A stretch of 64,000 nt of DNA from Stenotrophomonas africana. GTDB lineage: Bacteria > Pseudomonadota > Gammaproteobacteria > Xanthomonadales > Xanthomonadaceae. The translations under genes were made by a program, and so were the position numbers. Shown piece after piece: positions 53,128-62,126 of the stretch (the stretch's first letter is position 1; every line of letters starts with the position of its first letter). Location of the stretch: contig NZ_JABEME010000001.1 in the NCBI RefSeq assembly GCF_013004645.1, positions 434,001 through 498,000 of the forward strand, written 5' to 3'. The notes beneath the pieces were generated by a model. The model saw nothing but the letters and a program-made list of their open reading frames with translations, made no database searches and was not told where the DNA came from.

Positions 53128-55092
53128 TTACGCCACGGCGCGCTTGCCGGTGCGGTAGATCAGCCAGCCAACCAGGAACAGCACGGCCAGGCCGATCCAC
53201 TGTGCGCCCGGCAGGTGGAACGGCACGGCCAGCACGTCGGCGCGGCTGCTGACCACGATCGGAATCGCGATGGCGATGCCCATCAGTGCCTCACCGGTGA
53301 TCAGGCCGGCGGCGAACAGCACGCCCGGCTTGTGCACGCGGTCGCGGCCTTCCTCGTCATCGGCACGCACCTTGTGGAAGCGCTCGACCAGGTAGGCGAT
53401 CAGGCCGCCGAGGAAGATCGGCACCATCAGTTCCAGCGGCAGGTAGATGCCGATGGCGGCAGCCAGCACCGGCACGCGGAAGCGGGCATTGCGCGACTTC
53501 AGCCAGCTGTCGAACGCGATGATGGCGGCACCGACCACGGCACCGATGCCGATGAAGGTCCAGGGCAGTTCGCCACCGAACAGGCCCTTGGCCACCGAGG
53601 CCATCAGGTTGGCCTGCGGTGCGGCCAGTGCGTTCGGGTGCAGCTCGGACTTCACGCCGATGCCGTAGGCGGTGGCCAGCAGGTTCAGCACCGGCGCCAT
53701 GATCAGCGCGCACGAGAACGCACCGATGCCCAGCATCAGCTGCTGCTTCCACGGGGTGGCGCCAACGATGTAGCCGGCCTTGAGGTCCTGCAGGTTGTCA
53801 CCGCCGACCGCTGCGGCACAGCACACCACCGCGCCGATCATGATCGCGGCCACCGCACCCAGCGGCGCGCCGAAGGCGCCGACCGGCTGCAGGCCATCCT
53901 TGCCCAGCAGCACGACCAGCACGGCCGAGGCGAACAGGATGGTGGAGATGGTGATGCCCGAGACCGGGTTGTTGGACGAACCGATCAGGCCGGCCAGGTA
54001 GGCCGAGACCGACACGAACAGGAAGCCGGCGACGATCATGATGAGGGTCATCGGGATCGACACGTGCCACTGGCCGACAATGGCCTGGTACAGGGCCAGC
54101 AGCGGCAGCACGAACACCACCAGGGCGACCAGCATCCACTTCATCGGCAGGTCGCGCTCGGTGTGCGCCAGTACCGGACCACCGCTCTTGCGGGCGGCGG
54201 CGAAGCCGCTCTTGACGCCGTTGAGCAGCGACTTGCGCAGCGAGATCAGGGTCCAGATGCCGCCGATCAGCATTGCGCCGACACCCAGGTAGCGCATCTT
54301 CGCGCCCCAGATGGCGAACGCCGCCTCGGTGGACGAAGCCGCGGCAACCGACGCGGCCAGTGCGGGATCGGTGTTCATGAAGAACGCCTGGTAGATCGGA
54401 ATGGCGATGTGCCAGGTCAGGATCGAACCGGACACCACCACGATGCCGACGTTGAGGCCGACGATGTAACCCACGCCCAGCAGCGCCGGCGACAGGTTGG
54501 TGCCGATGAAGGCGGTGATCTTGGAACTGCCGACGTAGGCCGAGGTGGCCCAGGCATCGGGGATCAGGCGCATGCCGCTTTCCGCGGCCAGCTTGACGAA
54601 GGCACCGATCACCGCCGACAGGCCGAGGATCTTCAGGCCCGGGCCCGGGTTTTCACCGGCCTTGAGCACTTCTGCCGCCGCCTTGCCTTCCGGGAACGGA
54701 AGCGGGTCTTCGACGATCATCGAACGGCGCAGCGGCACCGAGAACAGCACGCCCAGCAGGCCGCCGAGACCGGCGATGCCCAGCACCCACCAGTACTTGA
54801 AGTCCGGCCAGTACCCCATGATCACCAGCGCCGGGATGGTGAAGATCACACCGGCGGCGATCGACGAACCGGCCGAAGCGCCGGTCTGCACGATGTTGTT
54901 TTCGAGGATGGAGCCACCGCCCAGCAGGCGCAGCACGCCCATGGATATCACCGCGGCGGGAATGGCGGTGGCGATGGTCAGGCCTGCGAACAGACCGAGG
55001 TAGGCGTTTGCGGCCGACAGCACCACCGCCAGCACGATGGCCAGGGCCACTGCGCGGAAGGTGAGCTGCTTGGGCGCAGCGTCGTGGTTCAT
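53128..55092 (-). CDS. OPT family oligopeptide transporter
   Basis: The 654-residue inner-membrane protein has about sixteen hydrophobic segments. Family features are 'AVALAIVLAVVLSAANAYLG', 'GSILENNIVQTGASAGSSIA', 'PALVIMGYW', 'EDPLPFPEGKAAAEVL', 'GDNLQDLKAGYIVGATPWKQ' and the C-terminal 'YLPLELMVPIFLGGLIAYL'. OPT proteins take up small peptides (or, in some bacteria, metal chelates) with protons. ATG 55092 (MNHDAAPKQLTF) is preferred; the open frame reaches 55110. It is flanked by an S9 peptidase and a POT symporter, which supports peptide transport. Confidence 0.92.
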   Translation of the reverse strand: MNHDAAPKQLTFRAVALAIVLAVVLSAANAYLGLFAGLTIATAIPAAVISMGVLRLLGGGSILENNIVQTGASAGSSIAAGVIFTIPALVIMGYWPDFKYWWVLGIAGLGGLLGVLFSVPLRRSMIVEDPLPFPEGKAAAEVLKAGENPGPGLKILGLSAVIGAFVKLAAESGMRLIPDAWATSAYVGSSKITAFIGTNLSPALLGVGYIVGLNVGIVVVSGSILTWHIAIPIYQAFFMNTDPALAASVAAASSTEAAFAIWGAKMRYLGVGAMLIGGIWTLISLRKSLLNGVKSGFAAARKSGGPVLAHTERDLPMKWMLVALVVFVLPLLALYQAIVGQWHVSIPMTLIMIVAGFLFVSVSAYLAGLIGSSNNPVSGITISTILFASAVLVVLLGKDGLQPVGAFGAPLGAVAAIMIGAVVCCAAAVGGDNLQDLKAGYIVGATPWKQQLMLGIGAFSCALIMAPVLNLLATAYGIGVKSELHPNALAAPQANLMASVAKGLFGGELPWTFIGIGAVVGAAIIAFDSWLKSRNARFRVPVLAAAIGIYLPLELMVPIFLGGLIAYLVERFHKVRADDEEGRDRVHKPGVLFAAGLITGEALMGIAIAIPIVVSSRADVLAVPFHLPGAQWIGLAVLFLVGWLIYRTGKRAVA

Positions 55093-55247
55093 GGAAGCCC
55101 CTGCTGGCAAAAAATCCCGATCACGCTAGCGTTCAGGGGGCGGCAAGTCCAGTGCGCTTGGTCACCGCCGGACATGGCCAAACGCCCTCCCCGACCCGCC
55201 CGGCAACGCCAACCGGCCGATCCGGCAAGGCCAGGCCACACCTGCAG

Positions 55248-55275
55248 CAAAAAGGGGACGGAGGGGATTAAGTCG
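55248..55275 (+). repeat. Single arm of the long palindromic repeat
   Basis: CAAAAAGGGGACGGAGGGGA and the following TTAAGTCG match the arm of the 33827-33895 palindrome, but the second arm is missing. It lies in the OPT/POT intergenic region, just before the POT promoter. Confidence 0.75.
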
Positions 55276-55313
55276 CATTTGTCATAAGCACCGTGATCCG
55301 GCCCCTCCCCTTC

Positions 55314-55319
55314 TATAAT
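55314..55319 (+). promoter_or_regulatory. Candidate -10 box of the POT symporter gene
   Basis: A perfect TATAAT lies 29 bases before the start codon. The -35 region at normal spacing is not close to consensus, so only the -10 is proposed. Confidence 0.45.
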
Positions 55320-55347
55320 CGCGCCCTTTCCGCAGTCCCCGCCGTCA

Positions 55348-57102
55348 ATGACCGTTGCCGCTACCGCTTCCGACGACTTCCTGGGCCATCCCAAGGGCGT
55401 CTACGTCTGCTTCTTCACCGAAATGTGGGAGCGCTTCTCCTTCTACGGCATGAAGGCGCTGCTGCTGCTCTACCTGACCAAGTACCACCTGTTCGGCGAC
55501 AAGGCCGGCCTGGACCTGCTCGGTGCCTACGGTGGCCTGGTGTACTGCATCCCGGTGTTCGGCGGCATGCTGGCCGACCGCTGGCTGGGCATGCGCCGGG
55601 CGGTGCTGTTCGGCGGCATCCTGCTGGTACTCGGCCACCTCGGCATGGCGTTCGAGGGTCACGCGGCCTACCGGGTCAACGGCGAAGTGGTGCGCGACAC
55701 CTCGGCACTGGCGGTGACCTACCTGTCGCTGGCGCTGATCATCATGGGCGTCGGTTTCCTGAAACCGAACATCTCCACCATCGTCGGCAAGCTCTACCCC
55801 AAGGACGACCCGCGCCGCGACTCGGGCTTCTCGCTGTTCTACGCCGGCATCAACCTCGGCGCGCTGTTCTCTTCGCTGGTGTGCGGCTTCCTCGGCGAGG
55901 CCTACGGCTGGAAGTACGGTTTCGGTGCGGCCGGTATCGGCATGCTGGCCGGCCTGGCGATGTTCCTGTGGGGCCAGAAATACCTGCAGGGCCACGCCGA
56001 GCCACCGCAGCCGGCTGCACTGAAGCAGAAGGTGCTGGGCCTGCCGCGCGAATGGCTCATCTATCTATGCGCGGTGCTCGGTGTGCTGCCGGTGGCGTGG
56101 CTGATGTGGGCGGCCGGCAACGGCGCGTTCGCGCTGGGTGGTGAAGTCAGCCTGGCGCTGATGCTGATGCTGGTGGTGCTGGGCGGCGTGCTGGTCTGGT
56201 TCGCCTGGTTCACCGGCAGCAAGTGCACGCCGGTGCAGCGCCAGCAGATGATCGCGCTGATGGTGCTGATCTTCATGGCGCTGGTGTTCTTCACGATGTA
56301 CGAGCAGTCCTACGGCTCGTGGGTGACCTTCACCGACCGCCTGCTGACCAAGGACATCGTGCCCTCGCTGGTGATCACCGGCGGTACGCCGCTGCCGTGG
56401 TCGATCATCTCGCTGCTGCTGGCACCGCTGGGCTTCGTGGTCAGCGCGCGGCTGTCCGAGCGTCGTCCGGGCTCATCTGCGCCACGCACGTTCTTCGCCG
56501 CCATCGTCGTGCTGATGCTGGTGCTGCTGATACGCGACTGCCTGGTGATTCCGCAGACCGCCGGCTCGCTGACCTACCTCGGCGGCCTGTTCCTGGTGCT
56601 GCTGGCACCGGCCTTCGCCGCACTGTGGACGTGGATGGACCGCCGCGGCTGGGAACCGGGCAAGCCGGTCAAATCAGCCTGGGGCCTGGTGATCGGCGCG
56701 CTGTCGTTCGTGCCGCTGGCACTGGCCGCGCAGCAGGTGGGCGCCACCGGCGAGATGGCCAGCGTGTGGTGGCTGGTGCTGGCCTACTTCCTGCTGGCCA
56801 GTGGCGAGATGTGCCTGTCGCCGGTCGGCCTGTCGGCGGTCACCCAGCTGGCGGTACCGCGGGTGATGAGCCTGATGATGGGCACCTGGTTCCTCGCCAC
56901 CGCGTTCTCGGAAACACTGGCCGCGCTGTTCGGCAAGCTGGCCGCGATCGAGGTGCCCGAAGGCGAATCGCTGGACATGGTGGCCGCCGCCGGTGCCTAT
57001 GCGCACCTGTTCTGGCTGCTGATGTGGATCGGCCTGGGCTGTGCGCTGGCCGCCTTCATTGCCGCGCCGCTGCTGAAGAAGATGATGCACGGGGTGAAGT
57101 GA
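55348..57102 (+). CDS. POT/PTR2 family peptide-proton symporter
   Basis: The 584-residue transporter takes up di- and tripeptides with protons. It has about 12-14 hydrophobic helices and the PTR signatures 'CFFTEMWERFSFYGMKALLL' (ExxERFxYYG), 'GRLFGGMLADRW'-like 'FGGMLADRWLGMRRAVLFGG', 'GFLKPNISTIVGKLYP' and 'LFYAGINLGALFSSLVCGFL' with the conserved FYxxINxG. It is likely induced with the nearby OPT and S9 genes. The start ATG 55348 follows a TATAAT at 55314 with a leader of about 20 bases. Confidence 0.95.
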   Translation: MTVAATASDDFLGHPKGVYVCFFTEMWERFSFYGMKALLLLYLTKYHLFGDKAGLDLLGAYGGLVYCIPVFGGMLADRWLGMRRAVLFGGILLVLGHLGMAFEGHAAYRVNGEVVRDTSALAVTYLSLALIIMGVGFLKPNISTIVGKLYPKDDPRRDSGFSLFYAGINLGALFSSLVCGFLGEAYGWKYGFGAAGIGMLAGLAMFLWGQKYLQGHAEPPQPAALKQKVLGLPREWLIYLCAVLGVLPVAWLMWAAGNGAFALGGEVSLALMLMLVVLGGVLVWFAWFTGSKCTPVQRQQMIALMVLIFMALVFFTMYEQSYGSWVTFTDRLLTKDIVPSLVITGGTPLPWSIISLLLAPLGFVVSARLSERRPGSSAPRTFFAAIVVLMLVLLIRDCLVIPQTAGSLTYLGGLFLVLLAPAFAALWTWMDRRGWEPGKPVKSAWGLVIGALSFVPLALAAQQVGATGEMASVWWLVLAYFLLASGEMCLSPVGLSAVTQLAVPRVMSLMMGTWFLATAFSETLAALFGKLAAIEVPEGESLDMVAAAGAYAHLFWLLMWIGLGCALAAFIAAPLLKKMMHGVK

Positions 57103-57114
57103 CACCCGCTCACT

Positions 57115-57143
57115 GCGGCGGTAACCACGATGGTTGCCGCCGC
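57115..57143. terminator. Stem-loop between convergent POT and S9 genes
   Basis: GCGGCGGTAACCA and TGGTTGCCGCCGC form a 13-bp stem with one G-T pair and a three-base loop, twelve bases after the POT stop. No clear T run, but the location between convergent genes suggests a terminator. Confidence 0.6.
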
Positions 57144-57150
57144 GCGTGTT

Positions 57151-59136
57151 TCAGGGTGCCTTGACCTTGCTCGAAGCCGTCGCCGCAGCTGCTGTACCAC
57201 CCCCGAGGCTACGCGACAGGAAGGCAAGCAACCGGGTGTAGTAATCGCGCTCGTTCGCTTCGCTGTACAGGCCATGCCCTTCGCGCGGATAGTAGACCGC
57301 CTCCACCGGCACACCGGCCTGCTTCAACGCCGCTTCCATGCGCTCGGTGTGCTGAACCGGCGCACGCAGGTCCTCGCGACCGGCGGCCAGCAGTACCGGT
57401 ACGTTGATGCCCGCTGCCAGATTGACTGGCGACACCGCCCCCAGCGTGGCCGGGTCGCCCAGCCACTGCTGCAGGTAAGTCACGCCCGAAGCACGATCCT
57501 GGATATCGCCACGCTTGAACATCAACGGCAGGTCGTACACGCCGACGTAGCCTGCCGCGCACCGGTACAGCCCGGGCTCGCGCACGACGCCCATCATGGC
57601 TGAGTACGCACCGTAGCTGGCGCCGTAGATGCAGATGCGTCCGCTGTCGGCGATGCCCTGGCTGATCGCCCAACGGGTGGCGTCGGTCACATCGTCCTGC
57701 ATCGCGCGGCCCCATTGCTGGGCAGCCGCCTGGGTATGTGCACGGCCGTAGTTGCCCGAGCCACGGAAGTTGACCTGCAGCACCGCATAACCGGCGTCGG
57801 CAAGCAATTGGTTCTCGCGCTCGAAACCACCGTCATCGAATACGCCGATCGGGCCACCATGCGGGACCACCACCATCGGCAGGTTGCGGCCATCACTGCC
57901 CTTGGGCAGGGTCAGGAAGCCATGCAGCCGCAGGCCATCGCGCGCAGCCAGGGTGACCGGACGCACGCTGGCACCGCCCTCGCGATCAAACCAGCGATGA
58001 CGGCTAGTGAGAAAAGCGGCGTTGCGGGTGGCGGTGGTGTACAGGAAATAGTCGCCTGGATTGGTCGCCGAGCTCACCCTGATCAGCAGCCGCGTGTTGT
58101 CACGGGTGCCGGAGACCAGGCTCACCGCCTGCCCTGGAAACGCCTTTTCAAGTTTGCGCTGGATGCTGGCGGTCGGCGACTGCTCATCGAAGAAGGCGGT
58201 GCGCGTGACGGCGCCGACGAATTGGATACCCACCGGCACGCGCGTGCCGGGCTGGTAGACCACGCGGGTGGGGTCGACGGTGTCGTCCTGCAGCAGCGTA
58301 CGCCGTTCTCCGCTGACCGGATCCCAGCTGACCACCGTATCGGGGCCGCGGGCCTGCTCCACCACCAGGTAGGCCAGCCGATTATCGGCGGAGAAGCCAA
58401 TCGGGCGTTCGATGCGATGGCTGCTGCCTTCGTCGTTGACCAGGGTCCACTGATCGCGGTCCTGGCGATAGTAGAGCTTGTTGACGTTGTCGGCGGCGGC
58501 ACCGTGGGCGAAGCGCAGTTCACCTTGATTGTCGGTGGTGAACGTTGCGCGCTGCACCGGCGAGCGCGAGACCAGGACGCGGCGCCCGGTGATGACATCC
58601 ATCCGTTCCAACCGCGTATTGGTGTCGTTGGCAAATGGCCACAGCGAGATCAACACGTTGCGCTCGTCGGCAGCGAGCGGATCGGCCAGGAATGCAGCGA
58701 CCTGCTCGGCCACCCGTCCGGTCACGAAGCCGGGCTCGTCCGGGCGCGCACGGTAACCGACCAGCAGATCACCGCGCTTGCCATTGGCGTCGATGGCGTA
58801 CAGTTCGCCCGTCGGCTGCGGTTGGTCCAGCGGTCCCCATTTTTCGGCCAGCCCGATCAGCAGACGGGTGTCACTCACCCAGTCGACCTCGGCAGCATGA
58901 TTGTTGCGTGGCGGCCGGAAATTGCCGACCAGTTCCATCGTGTCGGTACGCAGGACCGCCACGGCGGTCGCGCCCTCCAGAGGCAAGGTCATGGCAATGT
59001 ATTCGCCGGTAGGCGAGAGCTGGATGTCATTGAACTCCGCACGACGCACATAGCCGTCCAGCGAAACTTCCGCAGCCTCCACCCCAGCCCAGCCGCATAT
59101 GGCCATCAATGCGGCCAGTACCCTTGCATGCTTCAT
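57151..59136 (-). CDS. Secreted S9-family peptidase (tandem paralogue 1)
   Basis: The 661-residue protein has a signal peptide ending 'GWAGVEAAE', an N-terminal beta-propeller-like region and a C-terminal hydrolase domain with Ser in 'CIYGASYGAYSAMMGVV', Asp in 'LLAAGREDLRAPVQHTER' and His in 'YYPREGHGLYSEAN'. It resembles alanyl/prolyl oligopeptidases of the DAP2 group. It shares organisation and many motifs ('GGPIGVFDDGGFE', 'QVNFRGSGNYGRAH') with the next gene upstream, 66 bases away, so the pair arose by duplication. The role is breakdown of exogenous peptides. Confidence 0.93.
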   Translation of the reverse strand: MKHARVLAALMAICGWAGVEAAEVSLDGYVRRAEFNDIQLSPTGEYIAMTLPLEGATAVAVLRTDTMELVGNFRPPRNNHAAEVDWVSDTRLLIGLAEKWGPLDQPQPTGELYAIDANGKRGDLLVGYRARPDEPGFVTGRVAEQVAAFLADPLAADERNVLISLWPFANDTNTRLERMDVITGRRVLVSRSPVQRATFTTDNQGELRFAHGAAADNVNKLYYRQDRDQWTLVNDEGSSHRIERPIGFSADNRLAYLVVEQARGPDTVVSWDPVSGERRTLLQDDTVDPTRVVYQPGTRVPVGIQFVGAVTRTAFFDEQSPTASIQRKLEKAFPGQAVSLVSGTRDNTRLLIRVSSATNPGDYFLYTTATRNAAFLTSRHRWFDREGGASVRPVTLAARDGLRLHGFLTLPKGSDGRNLPMVVVPHGGPIGVFDDGGFERENQLLADAGYAVLQVNFRGSGNYGRAHTQAAAQQWGRAMQDDVTDATRWAISQGIADSGRICIYGASYGAYSAMMGVVREPGLYRCAAGYVGVYDLPLMFKRGDIQDRASGVTYLQQWLGDPATLGAVSPVNLAAGINVPVLLAAGREDLRAPVQHTERMEAALKQAGVPVEAVYYPREGHGLYSEANERDYYTRLLAFLSRSLGGGTAAAATASSKVKAP

Positions 59137-59202
59137 GACGTCCTCCTTGAAGCCGGGCTCCCCCTGCCCGGCACCGGGTCCGCTGATCGCGGCGGGTCTG
59201 CT

Positions 59203-61185
59203 TCACGGCGCCTTGTCAGCACCTGCGGATGGACTGGCGTTGGCGGTGCTGCCGCCCAGGCTGCGCGAGAGGAAGGCCAGCAACCTGCTGTAGTACGTTC
59301 GTTGATTGGCGGGAGAATAGAAACCATGTCCTTCGTTCTTGACGTACAGGGTTTCCACCGGCGAACCGGCCTTCTTCAACGCAGCTTCCATGCGTTCGCT
59401 GTGCATGATCGGCGCACGCTGGTCCTGGCCACCCGCGGCCAGGAATACCGGCACCCGCACCTGCGCGGCCAGATTCACCGGGGAACGCTCTGCCAGATCC
59501 TTGGGCGATCCCAGCCAGTTGCGCAGGTAGGCCAGGCCTGACTCATCGCTCTGGATGTCTCCGCGCGCGTACATCAACGGCAGGTCGTAGATGCCTACGT
59601 AGCCGGCCGCGCACTGGTACAGGCCCGGTTCGCGCACCGCCCCCATCATTGCCGCGTAGGCACCGTAACTGGCCCCGTAGATGCAGATGCGGTTCCTGTC
59701 GGCCACGCCCTGTTCGATCGCCCAGCGCGTGGCATCGGTGACGTCATCCTGCATCGACAGTCCCCATTGCTTGCGCGCGGCCTGCATGTGGGCCCGGCCA
59801 TAGCCGGAAGATCCGCGGAAATTCACCTGCAGTACCGCGTAACCTGCCGCCGCCAGCATCTGTGCCTCGCTGTCATAGGCGCCATCGTCGGCAACACCGA
59901 TCGGACCTCCGTGCGGCACCACCACCATCGGCAGCGCACGGGCCTCGCGGCCATGCGGGACGGTAAGGAAGCCATGCAGCGGACGCCCATCACGCGCCTT
60001 CAGGCTGATCGGACGCACCTCCGCCGCCAGCGCGGGGTCGATCCAGTCGCTGCGGCTGATCAGGTGCCGTGCACTCTTGCCAACCGTGTCATAGAGATAG
60101 AAATCGCCCGGATTGCTGCCTGACCAGGTTTCCACCAGCACCGTCTTGCCATCGCGCGTACTGGACGTGACGTAGGCCGCGCCGCCCAGGCCCGCTTCGA
60201 GGCTGCGGTAAAGGCGAGCTTCGTCCGAGGCGTCATCGAAGAATGCCGTTCGCGGCGCACCGCCAAGGAACAGTGCCCCGACCGGCACGCGGCTGCCGGG
60301 GCGCCGGATGATGCGCGCCGGGTCGGCGCTCTCATCGCGCAGCAGGGTGCGTCGTTCATTGCTCTGGGGGTCCCAGCTGACAATGGCATCAGGTCCGTCT
60401 GCCTGCTCGACCTGCAGGTACGCCAGGCGACCGTCGGCCGAGAAGCCCAGGGGCAGCTCGATGTGCTTGCTCAGGGATTCATCGTTGAGCAGGATCCAGT
60501 CGCTGTTGCTGCCTGTGCGGTAGTAGAGCTTCTGCGTGCCATCGGTAACGACAGCACGTGCGAAACGCACTTCGCCCTGCTCATCGATCGTGAAGTCCGC
60601 ATCGGGAATGGGAGCCCGTGCCACCGCGTTGCGGCGACCGGTGACCACATCCATGCGCTCAACCTGTGCGTGCGAATTGCCGACCAGCGGGATCACGGTC
60701 ACCAGTGCATTGCGATCATCGTCCTTGAGTTCATCACTGAGGTACGCGGCCACCAGTCCTGCCGGCTTGACCTTGATGTTGGTGCCCAGACTCTGGTCGG
60801 CAACCCGGTACCCCACCAGCAGCTCGCCGCCCTTGCCGTTGGCATTGATACCGAACAGTTCGCCGGTCGGCGTCGGCCGGTCCAGCACGCCGAACTTCTG
60901 TGCCATGCCCACCAGCAGCCGCTCGTTGCTGACCCAGTCGAAGGTGTGGGCGTGATCGTTGCGGGGCGGACGGAAGCTGCCGACCATCTTCATGTCGGCA
61001 ATGCGATAGATCGCCAGCGCGGTTCCCGCCTCCAGCGGAACCGTCGCGGCGATGTACTCGCCCCCCGGTGAAATCTTGATGTCGGTAAACGACTCCTGCC
61101 GCAGATAGCGATCCAGGTCCAGCGTTGCGGCCGATGCCCCACCCACAGCCGCTCCCAACAGTGCAGCCAGCACAATCCTGCGCAT
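59203..61185 (-). CDS. Secreted S9-family peptidase (tandem paralogue 2)
   Basis: The 660-residue protein has a signal peptide (MRRIVLAALLGAAVGGASA), the propeller part, and catalytic motifs Ser in 'ICIYGASYGAYAAMMGAV', Asp in 'LAAGGQDQRAPIMHSERM' and His in 'VKNEGHGFYSPAN'. The segments 'GGPIGVADDGAYD' and 'QVNFRGSSGYGRAHMQAARK' match the neighbouring paralogue. ATG 61185 gives a good signal peptide; the in-frame ATG at 61257 does not. A short hairpin region and argO terminator lie upstream. It would be transcribed first of the tandem pair. Confidence 0.93.
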   Translation of the reverse strand: MRRIVLAALLGAAVGGASAATLDLDRYLRQESFTDIKISPGGEYIAATVPLEAGTALAIYRIADMKMVGSFRPPRNDHAHTFDWVSNERLLVGMAQKFGVLDRPTPTGELFGINANGKGGELLVGYRVADQSLGTNIKVKPAGLVAAYLSDELKDDDRNALVTVIPLVGNSHAQVERMDVVTGRRNAVARAPIPDADFTIDEQGEVRFARAVVTDGTQKLYYRTGSNSDWILLNDESLSKHIELPLGFSADGRLAYLQVEQADGPDAIVSWDPQSNERRTLLRDESADPARIIRRPGSRVPVGALFLGGAPRTAFFDDASDEARLYRSLEAGLGGAAYVTSSTRDGKTVLVETWSGSNPGDFYLYDTVGKSARHLISRSDWIDPALAAEVRPISLKARDGRPLHGFLTVPHGREARALPMVVVPHGGPIGVADDGAYDSEAQMLAAAGYAVLQVNFRGSSGYGRAHMQAARKQWGLSMQDDVTDATRWAIEQGVADRNRICIYGASYGAYAAMMGAVREPGLYQCAAGYVGIYDLPLMYARGDIQSDESGLAYLRNWLGSPKDLAERSPVNLAAQVRVPVFLAAGGQDQRAPIMHSERMEAALKKAGSPVETLYVKNEGHGFYSPANQRTYYSRLLAFLSRSLGGSTANASPSAGADKAP

Positions 61186-61264
61186 CCTTCCCCCATGGAA
61201 AACCGGACACCCTGTCCGGATGCACGATTCTAGGCACGTGACCATTTGCCGCGCCACATCGGCA

Positions 61265-61299
61265 CAAAAAACGACGGCACCGTTGCCGGTGCCGTCGTT
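61265..61299 (-). terminator. Rho-independent terminator of argO
   Basis: AACGACGGCACCG-TTGC-CGGTGCCGTCGTT forms a perfect 13-bp stem followed by a T run on the minus strand (A run 61265-61269). Confidence 0.9.
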
Positions 61300-61352
61300 A
61301 CCACTACCTTGGAGAGAGAGTCAGGACGTGGGTTCGGGGGGCGTGCGCCGGG

Positions 61353-61988
61353 TCAGTGGACCCCGCGCACCGCCAACGTGAGGGCCAGGATGCTGAGGAT
61401 CACCGCGATGGTGCCGTCGAGCACGCGCCAGGTACTGGGCTTGGTGAACAGCGGTGCCAGCAGGCGTGCGCCCAGGCCCTGCGCGGTCAGCCACAGGCAG
61501 CTGGCGGTGACCACACCGGCGGCGAAGGCCATGCGGGCGTTGCCGAAGTTCTCGGCGATCGAACCGATCACCATCATATCCAGCCAGAAGTGCGGGTTGA
61601 TCAGCGAGAAACCGACCGCCGCCATCAGCACCGCGCGGCGGCTGCCGTCGTCGCTGTCAGCCTCGCCCATGCCGCCGCCACCGGCGATCGCGCGGCGCGC
61701 CGACTTCATTGCGTACCAGGCCAGGAACGCCACGCCGGTCCACAGCACGGCAGTGGTCAGCCACGGCAGCGCCGAAGTGAGCGTGCGCAGGCCGGCCACG
61801 CTGGCAAAGATGAAGATCGCATCGATGGCCGCACAGGTGGCGACCACTGGCACGATGTGCTTGCGCAGGATGCCCTGGCGCAGGATGAAGGCGCTCTGGG
61901 CGCCGACCACGGCGAACAGGCCGATGCCGGTAGCTGCACCAGAGAACCAGGCACCGAGGCCGGTGCTGGCGGAGATGACCGAGAACAT
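61353..61988 (-). CDS. argO: LysE/ArgO-family amino acid exporter
   Basis: The 211-residue inner-membrane protein has five to six hydrophobic helices and the LysE/ArgO features 'FSGAATGIGLFAVVGAQSAF', 'RQGILRKHIVPVVATCAAID', 'VGFSLINPHFWLDMMVIGSI' (with the NPH motif). It should export arginine (and lysine or canavanine). ATG 61988 (MFSVISAS) is the usual start. It is divergent from the argP-like regulator, the classical arrangement in which ArgP activates argO in response to arginine/lysine, which supports the symbol. The terminator at 61265 follows. Confidence 0.9.
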   Translation of the reverse strand: MFSVISASTGLGAWFSGAATGIGLFAVVGAQSAFILRQGILRKHIVPVVATCAAIDAIFIFASVAGLRTLTSALPWLTTAVLWTGVAFLAWYAMKSARRAIAGGGGMGEADSDDGSRRAVLMAAVGFSLINPHFWLDMMVIGSIAENFGNARMAFAAGVVTASCLWLTAQGLGARLLAPLFTKPSTWRVLDGTIAVILSILALTLAVRGVH

Positions 61989-62126
61989 GGGATTCACTGC
62001 CTTTACTTGCTTGGGGGGACGGTGCCTCGCGAAGGCGGACAGCACCGGAACGGGCGCCATTGTCGCGCCGCAACATGAAAAAGACGAGCTAAACTTCCTA
62101 AACCAACATTAGCGGAACTTAATTCG
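61989..62126. promoter_or_regulatory. Divergent argO/argP promoter region
   Basis: This 138-bp gap holds both promoters. An ArgP-binding region is expected here by analogy to E. coli; I cannot mark a consensus box. The stretch AAACTTCCTAAACCAACATT (about 62091-62110) is AT-rich and probably contains part of the argP promoter. Confidence 0.45.
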
